Positions 48,962 to 57,544 of a DNA stretch of 64,000 bases are shown here, one piece after another. Position 1 is the first letter of the stretch, and the number at the start of each line of letters is the position of its first letter. Source of the stretch: Cellulosimicrobium sp. ES-005 (GTDB taxonomy: Bacteria > Actinomycetota > Actinomycetes > Actinomycetales > Cellulomonadaceae). The position numbers and the translations under genes are program-made. The notes beneath the pieces were generated by a model. The model had not been told where the DNA came from. It made no database searches and saw only the letters and a list, made by a program, of their open reading frames with translations. The stretch is from the NCBI RefSeq assembly GCF_040448685.1, contig NZ_CP159290.1, positions 3,658,001 through 3,722,000 on the forward strand, written 5' to 3'.

Positions 48962-49818
48962 GCGTCGGCCTCCGTGGGGGCGGCGGTTCGGGGGGCGGTG
49001 CGGCGGGTGCGGGTGCCGGCGGCGTCGTCGGAACGGAGGAAGGTCACCGCGACGATGCACGCGACGGACACCGACGCGAGCAGGAAGGCGACCGCGTAGG
49101 CCGTGCCCTGCTCGAAGTCCTGGTAGCGCTGCTCGACGAGGAGCGTGGAGGTCTGGGTGCGGCCCTCGAAGTTGCCGGACACGACCTTGACGGCACCGAA
49201 CTCGCCGAGCGCCCGGGCGAGCGTGAGCACGACGCCGTAGACGACCGCCCACTTGATCGCGGGCAGGGTGATGCGCCGGAAGGTCTGGAACCAGCTCGCC
49301 CCGAGGCTCGTCGCGGCGAGCTCCTCGTCCGTGCCGAGCTCCGTGAGGACGGGTACGACCTCCCGGATGACGAGCGGGAGGCACACGAACGCCGTCGCGA
49401 GGACGATGCCCGGTGGCGCGAAGATCACCTGGAGCCCGGCGTCCTCGAGCGCTCCGCCGAACCAGCCGTTCTTGCCGTACACGAGGACGAGCGAGAGCCC
49501 GACGACGATGGGGGAGACCGACAGCGGGAGGTCGAGCAGGGCGTTGAGGAGGGCCTTGCCGGGGAAGTCGTACCGCACGATGAGCATCGAGATCCCGACG
49601 CCGAAGACCGTGTTGATCAGCACGACCTGCACCGCGACGGCGGCGGTGAGCTGGAGGGCGAAGACGACGGACGGGTCGGCGAGCGCGCGCTGGAACGTCT
49701 CGAGGCCGTCCGCGAACGCGCCCCGCACGACGAGGGAGACGGGCCACCCGACGAGCAGCACCAGGTAGACGACCACGACGGCGCGCAGCGTGCGCCGTAC
49801 CCAGGGGGAGCTATCCAC
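48958..49818 (-). CDS. cysW: Sulfate ABC transporter permease CysW
   Basis: A 286-residue membrane subunit. [27 protein letters not shown] is the first helix. [52 protein letters not shown] is the conserved CysW core. The EAA loop is [74 protein letters not shown] is diagnostic. The GTG start at 49818 (AAGGGTGG upstream) overlaps the cysT stop by 8 nt. Confidence 0.94.
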   Translation of the reverse strand: MDSSPWVRRTLRAVVVVYLVLLVGWPVSLVVRGAFADGLETFQRALADPSVVFALQLTAAVAVQVVLINTVFGVGISMLIVRYDFPGKALLNALLDLPLSVSPIVVGLSLVLVYGKNGWFGGALEDAGLQVIFAPPGIVLATAFVCLPLVIREVVPVLTELGTDEELAATSLGASWFQTFRRITLPAIKWAVVYGVVLTLARALGEFGAVKVVSGNFEGRTQTSTLLVEQRYQDFEQGTAYAVAFLLASVSVACIVAVTFLRSDDAAGTRTRRTAPRTAAPTEADA

Positions 49819-50710
49819 GGCGGGCCACCCTTCGCTGGAGGAGCTGGATCGTCGCGATGACGAGGAGGGACACGAGCAGGAGCACCGAGGCCACGGCCGC
49901 GGCCTGCTCGGGCTGGCCGTTCTCCAGGTAGGCCAGGATCCGCACGGAGCCGACCTCGGTGCGCATCGGCAGGTTGCCGGAGAGCAGCACGAGCGCGCCG
50001 TACTCGCTGATCGCGCGCGCGAACGACAGCGCCGCTCCCGCGGTGATCGCGGGCGCGAGCGCGGGGAGGACGACGCGGCGGAACGTCGTGGACCGCGTCG
50101 CGCCGAGGGACGCGGCGGCCTCCTCGACGTCGCGGTCGAGCTCGGCGAGCACGGGCTGCACGCTGCGGACCACGAAGGGCAGGGTGACGAAGAGGAAGGC
50201 GAGGAAGACGGCGGCACGCGTGTTCGCGACATCGATCCCCAGCGGGCCCGACGGCCCGTACAGCGCGAGCAGCACGAGTCCGGCGACGATCGTGGGGAGC
50301 GCGAACGGGATGTCGATGAGCACCTCGAGGAGCCGCTTGCCGGGGAACCGGTCGCGCACGAGGACCCACGCGATCAGCGTGCCCATGACGACGTTGACGG
50401 CGGTCACGGCGAGCGCCTGCGTGACCGTGAGCGTGAGCGCCGCCGCCGTCTGCGGCTGGGTGATCGCGGCGGCGAACGCGGGCCACCCGCCGGCGGACGT
50501 CTCGACGAGCACCGCGATCAGCGGCACGAGGGCGAGCGCCGAGAACCACACGAGCGCTACGCCGAGGCCGAGCCCCGAGGCCGCGGTCAGGCGATAGGGG
50601 CCGTTGGGCGTCCGACGTGCCCGGCGGACCCGGCGCGACGGCGGCGCGGCCGGAGCCGGGCGGCGCTCGCGCGCCGCCCGGCCCGGTCGTTCAGCGAGGG
50701 TCGAGGACAC
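49811..50710 (-). CDS. cysT: Sulfate ABC transporter permease CysT
   Basis: A 299-residue membrane subunit. After an Arg/Ala/Pro-rich cytoplasmic leader of about 40 residues come helices including LGLGVALVWFSALALVPLIAVLVETSAGGW. VNVVMGTLIAWVLVRDRFPGKRLLEVLIDIPFALPTIVAGLVLLALYGPSGPLG is the CysT/CysU signature. The EAA loop is EAAASLGATRSTTFRRVVLPALAP, and ISEYGALVLLSGNLPMRTEVGSV follows. It begins 3 nt after the sbp stop. Confidence 0.94.
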   Translation of the reverse strand: MSSTLAERPGRAARERRPAPAAPPSRRVRRARRTPNGPYRLTAASGLGLGVALVWFSALALVPLIAVLVETSAGGWPAFAAAITQPQTAAALTLTVTQALAVTAVNVVMGTLIAWVLVRDRFPGKRLLEVLIDIPFALPTIVAGLVLLALYGPSGPLGIDVANTRAAVFLAFLFVTLPFVVRSVQPVLAELDRDVEEAAASLGATRSTTFRRVVLPALAPAITAGAALSFARAISEYGALVLLSGNLPMRTEVGSVRILAYLENGQPEQAAAVASVLLLVSLLVIATIQLLQRRVARRG

Positions 50711-50713
50711 GGG

Positions 50714-51775
50714 TCACTGCTTCCCGGTCTCGGCCTGGATCTTCGTCACGAGGCCCTCGTCGCCGAAGAACTTGTCGTTCGTGGCCGACCACCCGCCGAA
50801 GTCGTCGGCGATGGTGAGGAGCGTCGGGACGGCCGGGAACGGGTCGCTCGGGTCGTTGGCGCCCTCGACCTCGAAGTCGACGTCGTCGCCGGTCAGGGGA
50901 CGGAAGCCCACGTGCGCGAACGCCTCCTGGCCCTCGGGCGTGAGGACGAAGTCGAGGTAGCTCTGCGCCTTGGGGTCCGCGTCGACCGTCACCGCGGCCG
51001 GGTTCTCGATGAGGAGCGTCTGGTCGGGGACCACGTAGTCGAACGTCTCGCCGTTCTGCCGCGCGAGGATCGCCTCGTTCTCGTAGGAGAGGAGGACGTC
51101 GCCGGTCCCGGACGTGAAGGCGGTCGTCGCGTCGCGGCCGCTGCCCGGGAGCGCGACGGCGTTGGTGAAGAACTTCCGCAGGTACTCCGTCGCGTCCTCC
51201 TCGGAGCCGCCGTTCGCGATGACGCTGCCCCAGCCGGCGAGGATGTTCCAGCGCGCCGAGCCCGACGAGCCGGGGTTCGGGGTCACGATCTCGACGCCGG
51301 GCTGGACGATGTCCTCCCAGCTCTGGATGTTCTTCGGGTTGCCCTCGCGGACCACGAGCACGACGACCGACTGGCTGACGATGCCCTTGTTCTCGCCCGC
51401 GTTCCAGTCGTCCGCCACGAGGCCCGCGTCGACGAGGCGCGTCACGTCGCCCTCGAGCGAGAAGTGCACGTAGTCGGCCTTCAGCCCGTCGGCGACGGCG
51501 CGGCTCTGGTCGCCGGAGGCGCCGTACGACGTCTCCCACGTGACGCCCTGGCCGTCCTCGGTCTGGCCCCACAGCTCCTGCGCGGCGTCGTTGCCCGCCT
51601 TCGGGACGGCGAATCCGACGAGGGAGAGCGTCGTGGGCTCGACGTCGGAGCTCCCGTCGCCGCTCGCGTCGCCGCCGCCCGACCCGTCGACGGCGGTCGG
51701 CGCGCAGGCGGTGAGGACCAGGGCGGTGGCTGCCGCGGCAGCCGCGAGGGTGATCGTCGTCCGGAGGCGTCGCAT
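50714..51775 (-). CDS. sbp: Sulfate-binding lipoprotein
   Basis: A 353-residue periplasmic-type receptor anchored as a lipoprotein (lipobox VLTAC, Cys24). Sulfate-binding-protein landmarks are LSLVGFAVPKAGNDAAQELWGQ, VTWETSYGASGDQSRAVADGLKADYVHFSLEGDVTRLV, IVSQSVVVLVVREGNPKNIQSWEDIV and IVTPNPGSSGSARWNILAGWG. The last is the ligand-contacting segment. It heads the minus-strand sulfate import unit. The promoter region carries the 23-bp motif copy C and a 12-bp tandem repeat in the leader. No SAM aptamer was found here. Confidence 0.95.
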   Translation of the reverse strand: MRRLRTTITLAAAAAATALVLTACAPTAVDGSGGGDASGDGSSDVEPTTLSLVGFAVPKAGNDAAQELWGQTEDGQGVTWETSYGASGDQSRAVADGLKADYVHFSLEGDVTRLVDAGLVADDWNAGENKGIVSQSVVVLVVREGNPKNIQSWEDIVQPGVEIVTPNPGSSGSARWNILAGWGSVIANGGSEEDATEYLRKFFTNAVALPGSGRDATTAFTSGTGDVLLSYENEAILARQNGETFDYVVPDQTLLIENPAAVTVDADPKAQSYLDFVLTPEGQEAFAHVGFRPLTGDDVDFEVEGANDPSDPFPAVPTLLTIADDFGGWSATNDKFFGDEGLVTKIQAETGKQ

Positions 51776-51814
51776 GGTGTCGTCCTTCGTCGGGGTCCCG
51801 GGAGACCGGGAGCG

Positions 51815-51862
51815 GGTGGTCGAGCAGGAGGTCGAGCGGGTGGTCGATCAGGTGACCGAGCG
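51815..51862. repeat. 12-bp tandem repeats in the sbp leader
   Basis: Four consecutive 12-bp units (GGTGGTCGAGCA, GGAGGTCGAGCG, GGTGGTCGATCA, GGTGACCGAGCG) lie between the putative promoter motif and the sbp start. They may be a slippage product or regulator half-sites; the shared GGTCGA resembles part of motif C. Confidence 0.6.
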
Positions 51863-51886
51863 GCACGGCCAGCACGGCCGGTGTGA

Positions 51887-51909
51887 TACTCGACTGCCGC
51901 GGTCGAGTA
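51887..51909. promoter_or_regulatory. 23-bp sulfur-promoter motif, copy C (best palindrome)
   Basis: TACTCGAC and its exact inverse GTCGAGTA are separated by 7 bp, giving the most symmetric copy. It lies 112 nt upstream of the sbp start codon (minus strand) and 176 nt from purF. A second GTCGAG half-site follows directly at 51911-51916. Shares TACTnGACTn4CGGTC with copies A and B. Confidence 0.58.
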
Positions 51910-52084
51910 AGTCGAGATTCAAGCGCGCCGTTCCCACGCAGCGAAACCCCTGCCCGACAGGTGGGACGACGTAACGCCACCGTGAACGACGGTCCGTGCG
52001 TCGCCGCGCGGCCTGCGCCGCCCAGGTCGTCCGCATGACCTCGCGCTTCGGTCCCGACGCGCCTGCTGTGGGACACTGAGGTAC

Positions 52085-53632
52085 GTGGCCCCCCGCGGAG
52101 ATGGACTTCTCAACCACGACCTCATGCCCGGCGAGAAAGGCCCCCAGGACGCCTGCGGCGTCTTCGGTGTCTGGGCGCCCGGCGAAGAGGTCGCCAAGCT
52201 CGCCTACTTCGGGCTGTACGCGCTGCAGCACCGAGGCCAGGAGTCGGCCGGCATCGCCACCAGCAACGGTGAGCAGATCCTGGTCTACAAGGACATGGGA
52301 CTCGTCTCCCAGGTGTTCGACGAGACGGCCCTCAACGCCCTGACGGGGCACATCGCCGTCGGGCACTGCCGGTACTCGACCACCGGTGGCGTGACGTGGG
52401 AGAACGCCCAGCCGACGCTCGGCGCCACCGCGTCCGGGACCGTCGCGCTCGGGCACAACGGCAACCTCACCAACTCGGCCGAGCTCGTCAACCTCGTCGC
52501 GGAGCGCTACGGCAGCCAGCGCCGCGGCGAGCTCGCGCGCGGCAACACCACGGACACCGCGCTCGTCACCGCGCTCCTCGCCGGGGACGCCGACCACACG
52601 CTCGAGGCCACGGCGCTCGAGGTGCTCCCGCGGCTGCGCGGTGCGTTCTCGCTCGTCTTCATGGACGAGCGCACCCTCTACGCCGCGCGCGACCCGCAGG
52701 GCGTGCGCCCGCTCGTCCTCGGCCGTCTCGAGCGGGGCTGGGTCGTCGCGAGCGAGACGCCGGCGCTCGACATCGTCGGCGCGTCGTTCGTGCGCGAGGT
52801 CGAGCCGGGCGAGCTCATCGCGATCGACGCGGACGGCCTGCGCTCGCAGCGCTTCGCGCCGGCCGAGCGTGCGGGCTGCGTCTTCGAGTACGTCTACCTC
52901 GCGCGCCCGGACACCTCGATCAACGGCCGCTCGGTGCACGCCGCCCGCGTCGAGATGGGCCGCCAGCTCGCGCGCGAGCACTCCGTCGAGGCCGACCTCG
53001 TCATCCCGGTCCCCGAGTCCGGCACGCCCGCGGCGGTCGGCTACGCCGCCGAGTCCGGCATCCCGTTCGGCCAGGGCCTGACCAAGAACGCCTACGTGGG
53101 ACGCACGTTCATCCAGCCGTCCGACACGCTGCGCCAGCTCGGCATCCGGCTCAAGCTCAACCCGCTGCGCGACGTCATCCGGGGCAAGCGCCTCGTCGTC
53201 GTCGACGACTCGATCGTGCGCGGCAACACGCAGCGCGCGCTCATCCGCATGCTGCGCGAGGCCGGCGCGGCCGAGGTGCACGTGCGCATCAGCTCCCCGC
53301 CCGTGAAGTGGCCGTGCTTCTACGGCATCGACTTCGCGTCCCGCGCCGAGCTCATCGCGAACGGCCTCTCGCCGGACGAGATCGGGCAGTCGCTCGGCGC
53401 CGACAGCCTGGGCTACATCTCGACCGAGGGGATGATCGCGGCGACCGAGCAGCCGTCGTCGCAGCTCTGCACGGCGTGCTTCACGGGGAAGTACCCCATC
53501 GAGCTGCCGCCGGACGACCAGCTCGGCAAGCACCTCCTCGAGCAGGCCGAGCTCCCGCTCGGCGCGCCCGAGGACGGGCTGCGCAGCCTGTCGGTGACCG
53601 CCGGCGGTGCCGGCGCGCTGCAGCACCCGTGA
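52085..53632 (+). CDS. purF: Amidophosphoribosyltransferase
   Basis: A 515-residue enzyme of the first committed step of purine synthesis. The Ntn-hydrolase glutaminase domain starts at Cys24 (DACGVFGVW) after a 23-residue propeptide that must be removed. The domain includes LQHRGQESAGIATSNG and the HCRYSTTGG segment. The phosphoribosyltransferase domain contains LVVVDDSIVRGNTQRALIRMLREAGA, the PRPP-binding motif. Cys residues near the C-terminus (QLCTACFTGKYPIELP) suggest an iron-sulfur cluster type enzyme. The GTG start at 52085 is likely; GAGG lies only 4 nt before it. Followed after 82 nt by purM. Confidence 0.96.
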   Translation: MAPRGDGLLNHDLMPGEKGPQDACGVFGVWAPGEEVAKLAYFGLYALQHRGQESAGIATSNGEQILVYKDMGLVSQVFDETALNALTGHIAVGHCRYSTTGGVTWENAQPTLGATASGTVALGHNGNLTNSAELVNLVAERYGSQRRGELARGNTTDTALVTALLAGDADHTLEATALEVLPRLRGAFSLVFMDERTLYAARDPQGVRPLVLGRLERGWVVASETPALDIVGASFVREVEPGELIAIDADGLRSQRFAPAERAGCVFEYVYLARPDTSINGRSVHAARVEMGRQLAREHSVEADLVIPVPESGTPAAVGYAAESGIPFGQGLTKNAYVGRTFIQPSDTLRQLGIRLKLNPLRDVIRGKRLVVVDDSIVRGNTQRALIRMLREAGAAEVHVRISSPPVKWPCFYGIDFASRAELIANGLSPDEIGQSLGADSLGYISTEGMIAATEQPSSQLCTACFTGKYPIELPPDDQLGKHLLEQAELPLGAPEDGLRSLSVTAGGAGALQHP

Positions 53633-53714
53633 GACCACCCCTGCGCCCGAACCCGAGACCCCAGCACCCGCACCACCGGCGCGTGCGCCGCACGACCTCC
53701 TTGGAGCCGACACC

Positions 53715-54848
53715 GTGACTGCCGACTCGCCCCAGACGGGCCTCACCTACGCCGCCGCGGGCGTCGACACCGAGGCCGGTGACAAGGCCGTCGAGCTCAT
53801 GAAGGACGCGGTGCGCCGGACCCACGGGCCGCAGGTCCTCGGCGGCGTCGGCGGCTTCGCGGGGCTCTACGACTTCTCCGAGGTCGCGACGTACCGCCGC
53901 CCCCTGCTCGCGACGTCGACCGACGGCGTGGGCACCAAGGTCGCGATCGCCCAGGCGCTCGACGTCCACGACACGATCGGGTTCGACCTCGTCGGCATGG
54001 TCGTCGACGACATCGTCGTGGTCGGCGCCAAGCCGCTGTTCATGACGGACTACATCGCGTGCGGCAAGGTCGTGCCCGAGCGCATCGCGGGCATCGTCCG
54101 CGGCATCGCGGCGGCCTGCGAGGTCGCGGGCACCGCGCTCGTGGGCGGCGAGACCGCCGAGCACCCGGGTCTTCTCGGCGCGGACGAGTACGACGTCGCC
54201 GGCGCGGCGACGGGCGTCGTCGAGGCCGACCGGCTGCTCGGCCCCGAGCGGGTGCGCGAGGGCGACGTGCTCGTCGCCATGGCCTCGTCGGGCCTGCACT
54301 CGAACGGCTACTCGCTCGTGCGTGCCGTGCTCAAGCACGCGGGCTGGGGCCTCGAGCGGCACGTCGACGAGCTCGGGCGCACGGTCGGCGAGGAGCTCCT
54401 GGAGCCGACGCGCGTCTACGCGAGCGACTGCCTCGCGCTGGCCGCCGACGACGCCGCGCAGGTCCACGCGTTCACGCACGTCACGGGCGGCGGGCTCGCC
54501 GCGAACCTCGCGCGCGTCCTGCCCGCCGGGCTCGTCGGGGTCGTGGACCGCGCGAGCTGGGACGTCCCGCCGGTCTTCCGGCTCGTGCGCGAGCTGGGCG
54601 GCGTCCCGCGCGGCGATCTCGAGAACACGCTCAACCTCGGCGTCGGCATGGTCGCGGTGGTCGGCGCGGACGGCGTCGACGCCGCGCTCGCTCGCTGCGC
54701 CGCGCTCGGCGTCCCCGCGTGGGTGCTCGGCTCGGTCGAGGCCTTTGACCCGGCGGCGGCCCGGGACGTCGCGGACGGCGACCTCGTCGCGGGTACCAAG
54801 GGCGTCCAGGCGGGCGCCGTGCGGCTCGTCGGCGACTACCGCGCCTGA
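53715..54848 (+). CDS. purM: Phosphoribosylformylglycinamidine cyclo-ligase
   Basis: A 377-residue AIR synthetase. It has TYAAAGVDTEAGDKAVELMKDAVRRTHG, the glycine-rich FGGFAGLYDF-like segment, TSTDGVGTKVAIAQ, GMVVDDIVVVGAKPLFMTDYIACGK, ALVGGETAEHPGLL and SSGLHSNGYSLVR. GGETAEHPG has His where Met is usual. The GTG at 53715 has TTGGAG upstream. It follows purF in the standard actinobacterial order purF-purM-DUF3073-bldC. Confidence 0.96.
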   Translation: MTADSPQTGLTYAAAGVDTEAGDKAVELMKDAVRRTHGPQVLGGVGGFAGLYDFSEVATYRRPLLATSTDGVGTKVAIAQALDVHDTIGFDLVGMVVDDIVVVGAKPLFMTDYIACGKVVPERIAGIVRGIAAACEVAGTALVGGETAEHPGLLGADEYDVAGAATGVVEADRLLGPERVREGDVLVAMASSGLHSNGYSLVRAVLKHAGWGLERHVDELGRTVGEELLEPTRVYASDCLALAADDAAQVHAFTHVTGGGLAANLARVLPAGLVGVVDRASWDVPPVFRLVRELGGVPRGDLENTLNLGVGMVAVVGADGVDAALARCAALGVPAWVLGSVEAFDPAAARDVADGDLVAGTKGVQAGAVRLVGDYRA

Positions 54849-55127
54849 CCGACGGTGCCCCCGGGCGGGTGGGCTCCTGCCGATCCGCTCGGGGGAGGCC
54901 GCTCTCGCGGCGGGCACGACGACGTCAGGGTGCGGCGGCGGTCATGGGTGCCGAGGCCTCGGGGCCAACGGGGCCCGGCGGAGGCCTCGGGCGAACGAGG
55001 CGCGGTGGGCCGGTGCACAGGTCACGAACGACCGCGCCGTCGCCTACCGGGGGGGGCAGGCGACGGCGCAGTCGAGGTCGAGACGCTTCCGCGGAAGACC
55101 GCGGCGATCAAAGGAGGTCGACGACCG

Positions 55128-55337
55128 TCAGCGGTCGTCGGACCAGTCGTTGTAGCGCTGGTCGTAGCGCTCGAGGTCGTCCGACGACTCGGCGCCGAAG
55201 CGCGAGTCCGTCACGACATCCGTGTGGCTGTGACCGGTGAGCTCTTGCTCGAGCGCACTGTAGTTCGTCTCGGGGCTGTAGTACTTCAGCGCGCGAGCGA
55301 CCTTGGTCTGCTTTGCCTTCTGACGGCCGCGGCCCAT
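55128..55337 (-). CDS. DUF3073 protein
   Basis: A 69-residue highly charged protein starting MGRGRQKAKQTKVARALKYYS with YSALEQEL and SRFGAESSDDLERY later; this is the actinobacterial DUF3073 family, of unknown function. It lies between purM and bldC as in many actinobacteria. GAGGGGG precedes the ATG. A CGACGACCG/CGGTCGTCG hairpin sits at its stop codon. Confidence 0.92.
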   Translation of the reverse strand: MGRGRQKAKQTKVARALKYYSPETNYSALEQELTGHSHTDVVTDSRFGAESSDDLERYDQRYNDWSDDR

Positions 55338-55734
55338 GGCTCCGACCCCCTCAACGTAGAAGCGGGGCGGCTACGTGCTCAGACGTGCGGCCCCGGGGTG
55401 TAGTTTCGTCTGTTCAGGGTCCAACGGTACATGCTCGGGGCCTATTCCATCCACTCAGAAGGCCGTGACGGACCGCGGACGTGCCTACCGTCACACACTC
55501 TCCACGAGCGGGGGAGCGGGCCCGCCTCAGGCGAGGCCGGGCAGGGCACGGGGAGCACGCCCCGTAAGCCGCACGAGCGCCTATCCGGCCGATACGACCA
55601 TAGGCGGCCTAATTCACCCGTCCGTCAAGTCGCCCGAAATCCGCATGCTGCGACAATGGAGGGTACTGGCGTCGTGCTGTCGTCGTGATCCGGGGTATCT
55701 GCCGGACCAGCGCGTACCAGGAGGAGGTGTCGTG
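55338..55734. other. 397-nt divergent gap between DUF3073 and bldC
   Basis: No gene is seen. It is clearly less GC-rich than the surrounding coding DNA in places (for example around 55395-55465 and 55600-55650), which suits promoters for both genes. Short frames exist but lack start-site support. The length is large for a 70-codon regulator and may hold a regulated bldC leader. Confidence 0.4.
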
Positions 55735-55947
55735 ATGTCCATGCACGGAGAGTCCGAGGTTCTGCTCACGCCCGCCGAGGTCGCCAGCCTGTTTCGCGTC
55801 GATCCCAAGACGGTCACCCGGTGGGCGAAGGCGGGCAAGCTCTCGTCGATCCGCACGCTCGGGGGGCACCGCCGCTACCGCGAGTCCGAGGTCCGGGCGC
55901 TGCTCGGCGCCGCCAGCGAGCCCGCGGAGGGCACCGACAAGTCCTGA
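55735..55947 (+). CDS. bldC: BldC-family MerR-like DNA-binding regulator
   Basis: A 70-residue protein consisting mostly of one winged helix-turn-helix: LLTPAEVASLFRVDPKTVTRWAKAGKLSSIRTLGGHRRYRESEVRALL. This is nearly identical to the Streptomyces BldC core, a developmental regulator that binds DNA as head-to-tail oligomers on direct repeats. A strong GGAGGAGG precedes GTG 55732/ATG 55735; ATG 55735 is reported and GTG 55732 is equally possible. In a non-sporulating relative the role may be general stress or growth-phase control. Confidence 0.94.
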   Translation: MSMHGESEVLLTPAEVASLFRVDPKTVTRWAKAGKLSSIRTLGGHRRYRESEVRALLGAASEPAEGTDKS

Positions 55948-56000
55948 GCCGACCGCGCGCCGCGCCGCCGGCACGGTCGGCGCGTCGGATCGGCAGGCAG

Positions 56001-56032
56001 AAAAAACGCCCCGGCGAGAACGCACCGGGGCG
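56001..56032 (-). terminator. Intrinsic terminator (minus strand)
   Basis: CGCCCCGG and its inverse CCGGGGCG with a 10-nt loop are followed on the minus strand by six T, a classical rho-independent terminator. It serves the minus-strand gene pair ending at 56048; it also lies 53 nt past bldC. Confidence 0.88.
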
Positions 56033-56047
56033 AGCGCTCGTCGGAGA

Positions 56048-56356
56048 CTACGAGCGCCGGCGCAGGATCGCCGCCGTGACGAGCGCGACGCCGGCCACCA
56101 CGGCACCCAGCAGCAGCTTGACGTTGCGCGACCGGTCGGGGTCCTCCTCCGGCAACCCGCCACCGGTGAGGAACGCGCGCGTGTCCGAGGCCGCCTGCTT
56201 CGCCTGCTGCGCCGCGGCCTTCGCCTGGACGCGCGGGTCCAGGCGGGTCGTGAGCTCGTCGATCGTCCCCGCGAGCTCGGCGCGCGTGCGCGCGATCTCG
56301 TCCTCGAGCTGGGACTGGGACAGCGGGGGCACCGGGGCCCCGTCGGTTCCGCTCAC
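56048..56356 (-). CDS. DUF3618 membrane protein
   Basis: A 102-residue protein of the DUF3618 type: SQLEDEIARTRAELAGTIDELTTRLDPRVQAKAAA is the family signature, followed by a linker and one C-terminal membrane helix (KLLLGAVVAGVALVTAAIL) and an RRRS tail. Function is unknown. GTGA overlap couples it to the holin-like gene upstream; the two usually occur together in actinobacteria, probably acting at the membrane. Confidence 0.87.
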   Translation of the reverse strand: MSGTDGAPVPPLSQSQLEDEIARTRAELAGTIDELTTRLDPRVQAKAAAQQAKQAASDTRAFLTGGGLPEEDPDRSRNVKLLLGAVVAGVALVTAAILRRRS

Positions 56357-56775
56357 GGGCGCAGTCCTTCCTTGATCGTCGCGACGTCTTCCTTGATGCT
56401 GTCGACCGCCCCGGTCGGGCTCGGCGGGACGCCGCGCTGGAGCTGCTTGACGCCGACGAACGCGAGCGTACCGGCGACGAGCACGAGGGCCAGGCCGACG
56501 ATCAGCGCGGCGAGCCACAGCGGCATCACGGTCGCGAGCCCCTCCATGGCGGAGTGGAAGAGGAAGCCCAGCCCGTAGAGGACGAGCACCCCGCCCACGA
56601 CGAGCAGGCCGATGCCGATGCCGGCGTGCTTGGCCTTCGTCGTGAGCTCGGCCTTCGCGAGCGCGATCTCGGACCGGACGAGGCGGGTCGCCTGCTCGGA
56701 CAGCCGCTCGACGAGCTGCCCGACCGTCGGCTTCTGCTCCTCGGGCGGGATGCGCCCGTCGATCCAGTCGCTCAT
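56353..56775 (-). CDS. Phage-holin-superfamily (DUF1469-like) membrane protein
   Basis: A 140-residue protein with a helical N-terminus PTVGQLVERLSEQATRLVRSEIALAKAELTTKAKHAG. Two membrane helices, GIGLLVVGGVLVLYGLGFLFH and LWLAALIVGLALVLVAGTLAFVG, and a short tail ending SIKEDVATIKEGLRP follow. The name comes from a Pfam similarity to holins; chromosomal actinobacterial copies are not phage genes. A GGCGGAG site precedes the ATG. Confidence 0.87.
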   Translation of the reverse strand: MSDWIDGRIPPEEQKPTVGQLVERLSEQATRLVRSEIALAKAELTTKAKHAGIGIGLLVVGGVLVLYGLGFLFHSAMEGLATVMPLWLAALIVGLALVLVAGTLAFVGVKQLQRGVPPSPTGAVDSIKEDVATIKEGLRP

Positions 56776-56897
56776 CTCTCCGCCTTTCCGCAGGTGACCC
56801 CACCACTCAACCGGCACCCGGGGCGGTGCGCAACTCCCCGCGGGCCTGGGAGGTGCCGGAGAGGGAGGGCCGGACGGCACCGCCGCCGCGACGAGAA

Positions 56898-56928
56898 AGA
56901 CCCCCGCCCGGATCCCGGGCGGGGGTCT
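56898..56928 (-). terminator. Terminator of the tRNA operon
   Basis: AGACCCCCGCCCGG pairs perfectly with its inverse around a 3-nt loop; on the minus strand it is followed by TTTCTCG. It lies immediately downstream of tRNA-Phe in the direction of tRNA transcription. Confidence 0.75.
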
Positions 56929-56934
56929 CTTCGG

Positions 56935-57007
56935 TGGCTCCGACCGGCGTCGATCCGGTGACCTTTCGATTTTCAGTCGAACGCTCTACCAACTGAGCTA
57001 CAGAGCC
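56935..57007 (-). tRNA. tRNA-Phe (GAA)
   Basis: 73 nt. GGCTCTG acceptor arm pairs with CGGAGCC; D-loop AGCTCAGTTGGTAGAGC; anticodon loop ACTGAAAAT (GAA); T-loop GGATCGACGCC. No CCA is encoded. Third in order of the tRNA operon. Confidence 0.97.
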
Positions 57008-57057
57008 ATGGGGGAAGAGCCCGGCCGGCCGATGCCGACCGGGCTCTTCGCCTCACG

Positions 57058-57131
57058 CGACCCTGACGGGACTTGAACCCGCGACCTCCGCCGTGACAGG
57101 GCGGCGCGCTAACCAACTGCGCTACAGGGCC
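57058..57131 (-). tRNA. tRNA-Asp (GTC)
   Basis: 74 nt. GGCCCTG acceptor arm; D-loop AGCGCAGTTGGTTAGCGC; anticodon loop CCTGTCACG (GTC); T-arm GCGGGTTCAAGTCCCGT. No CCA encoded. Confidence 0.97.
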
Positions 57132-57294
57132 TTGCTGTTCTTCGCGAGACACACCTTAACACCAGGGGACCCGGTGATTTTCACCAGTGAACCTGGTGGT
57201 GTGGTGGCCCGCTTTCGAACCGAGAGGATCGTACCGTACCGATGAGCCGATCCGTAAATCCGCTGGTGGCCACCGGTCCCGGTGCGATCTCGCG

Positions 57295-57367
57295 TACCCC
57301 CAACGGGATTCGAACCCGTGCTACCGCCGTGAAAGGGCGGGGTCCTAGGCCGCTAGACGATGGGGGC
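57295..57367 (-). tRNA. tRNA-Glu (TTC)
   Basis: 73 nt. GCCCCCA acceptor arm; D-loop GTCTAGCGGCCTAGGAC; anticodon loop CCTTTCACG (TTC); T-arm ACGGGTTCGAATCCCGT. First of the operon; a TACACT -10-like box lies at 57383-57388 on this strand. The 163-nt gap to tRNA-Asp holds a TACGAT box (57229-57234), a possible second promoter. Confidence 0.97.
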
Positions 57368-57544
57368 TCAGGAACGTGCGCCAGTGTACAGCGGCGGGAC
57401 CGTGACCTCCTGGTCGGGTCGTGGTCGACCCGTGGTCGCCTCCTCGGCCGGGCCTGCCCGCGGACGGTGCCGCGGGACGGTGCAGCGGGACGGTGCAGCG
57501 GGACGACGCCACGGGCGGTGCCCGCGACGGGGGAGGATGGTCGC

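Noticed and set aside
54849-55127. Small RNA or riboswitch after purM
   Set aside because: The gap has repeated GAGGCCTCGGG strings and a G-run but no recognisable aptamer or promoter-terminator pair.
56353-56775. Phage remnant suggested by the holin-like protein
   Set aside because: This holin-superfamily protein paired with DUF3618 is a normal chromosomal feature of actinobacteria; no other phage genes or attachment sites are seen beside the tRNAs.
57132-57294. A possible fourth tRNA between tRNA-Asp and tRNA-Glu
   Set aside because: A CTTTCGAAC T-loop-like string is present, but no acceptor or anticodon arm can be built around it.
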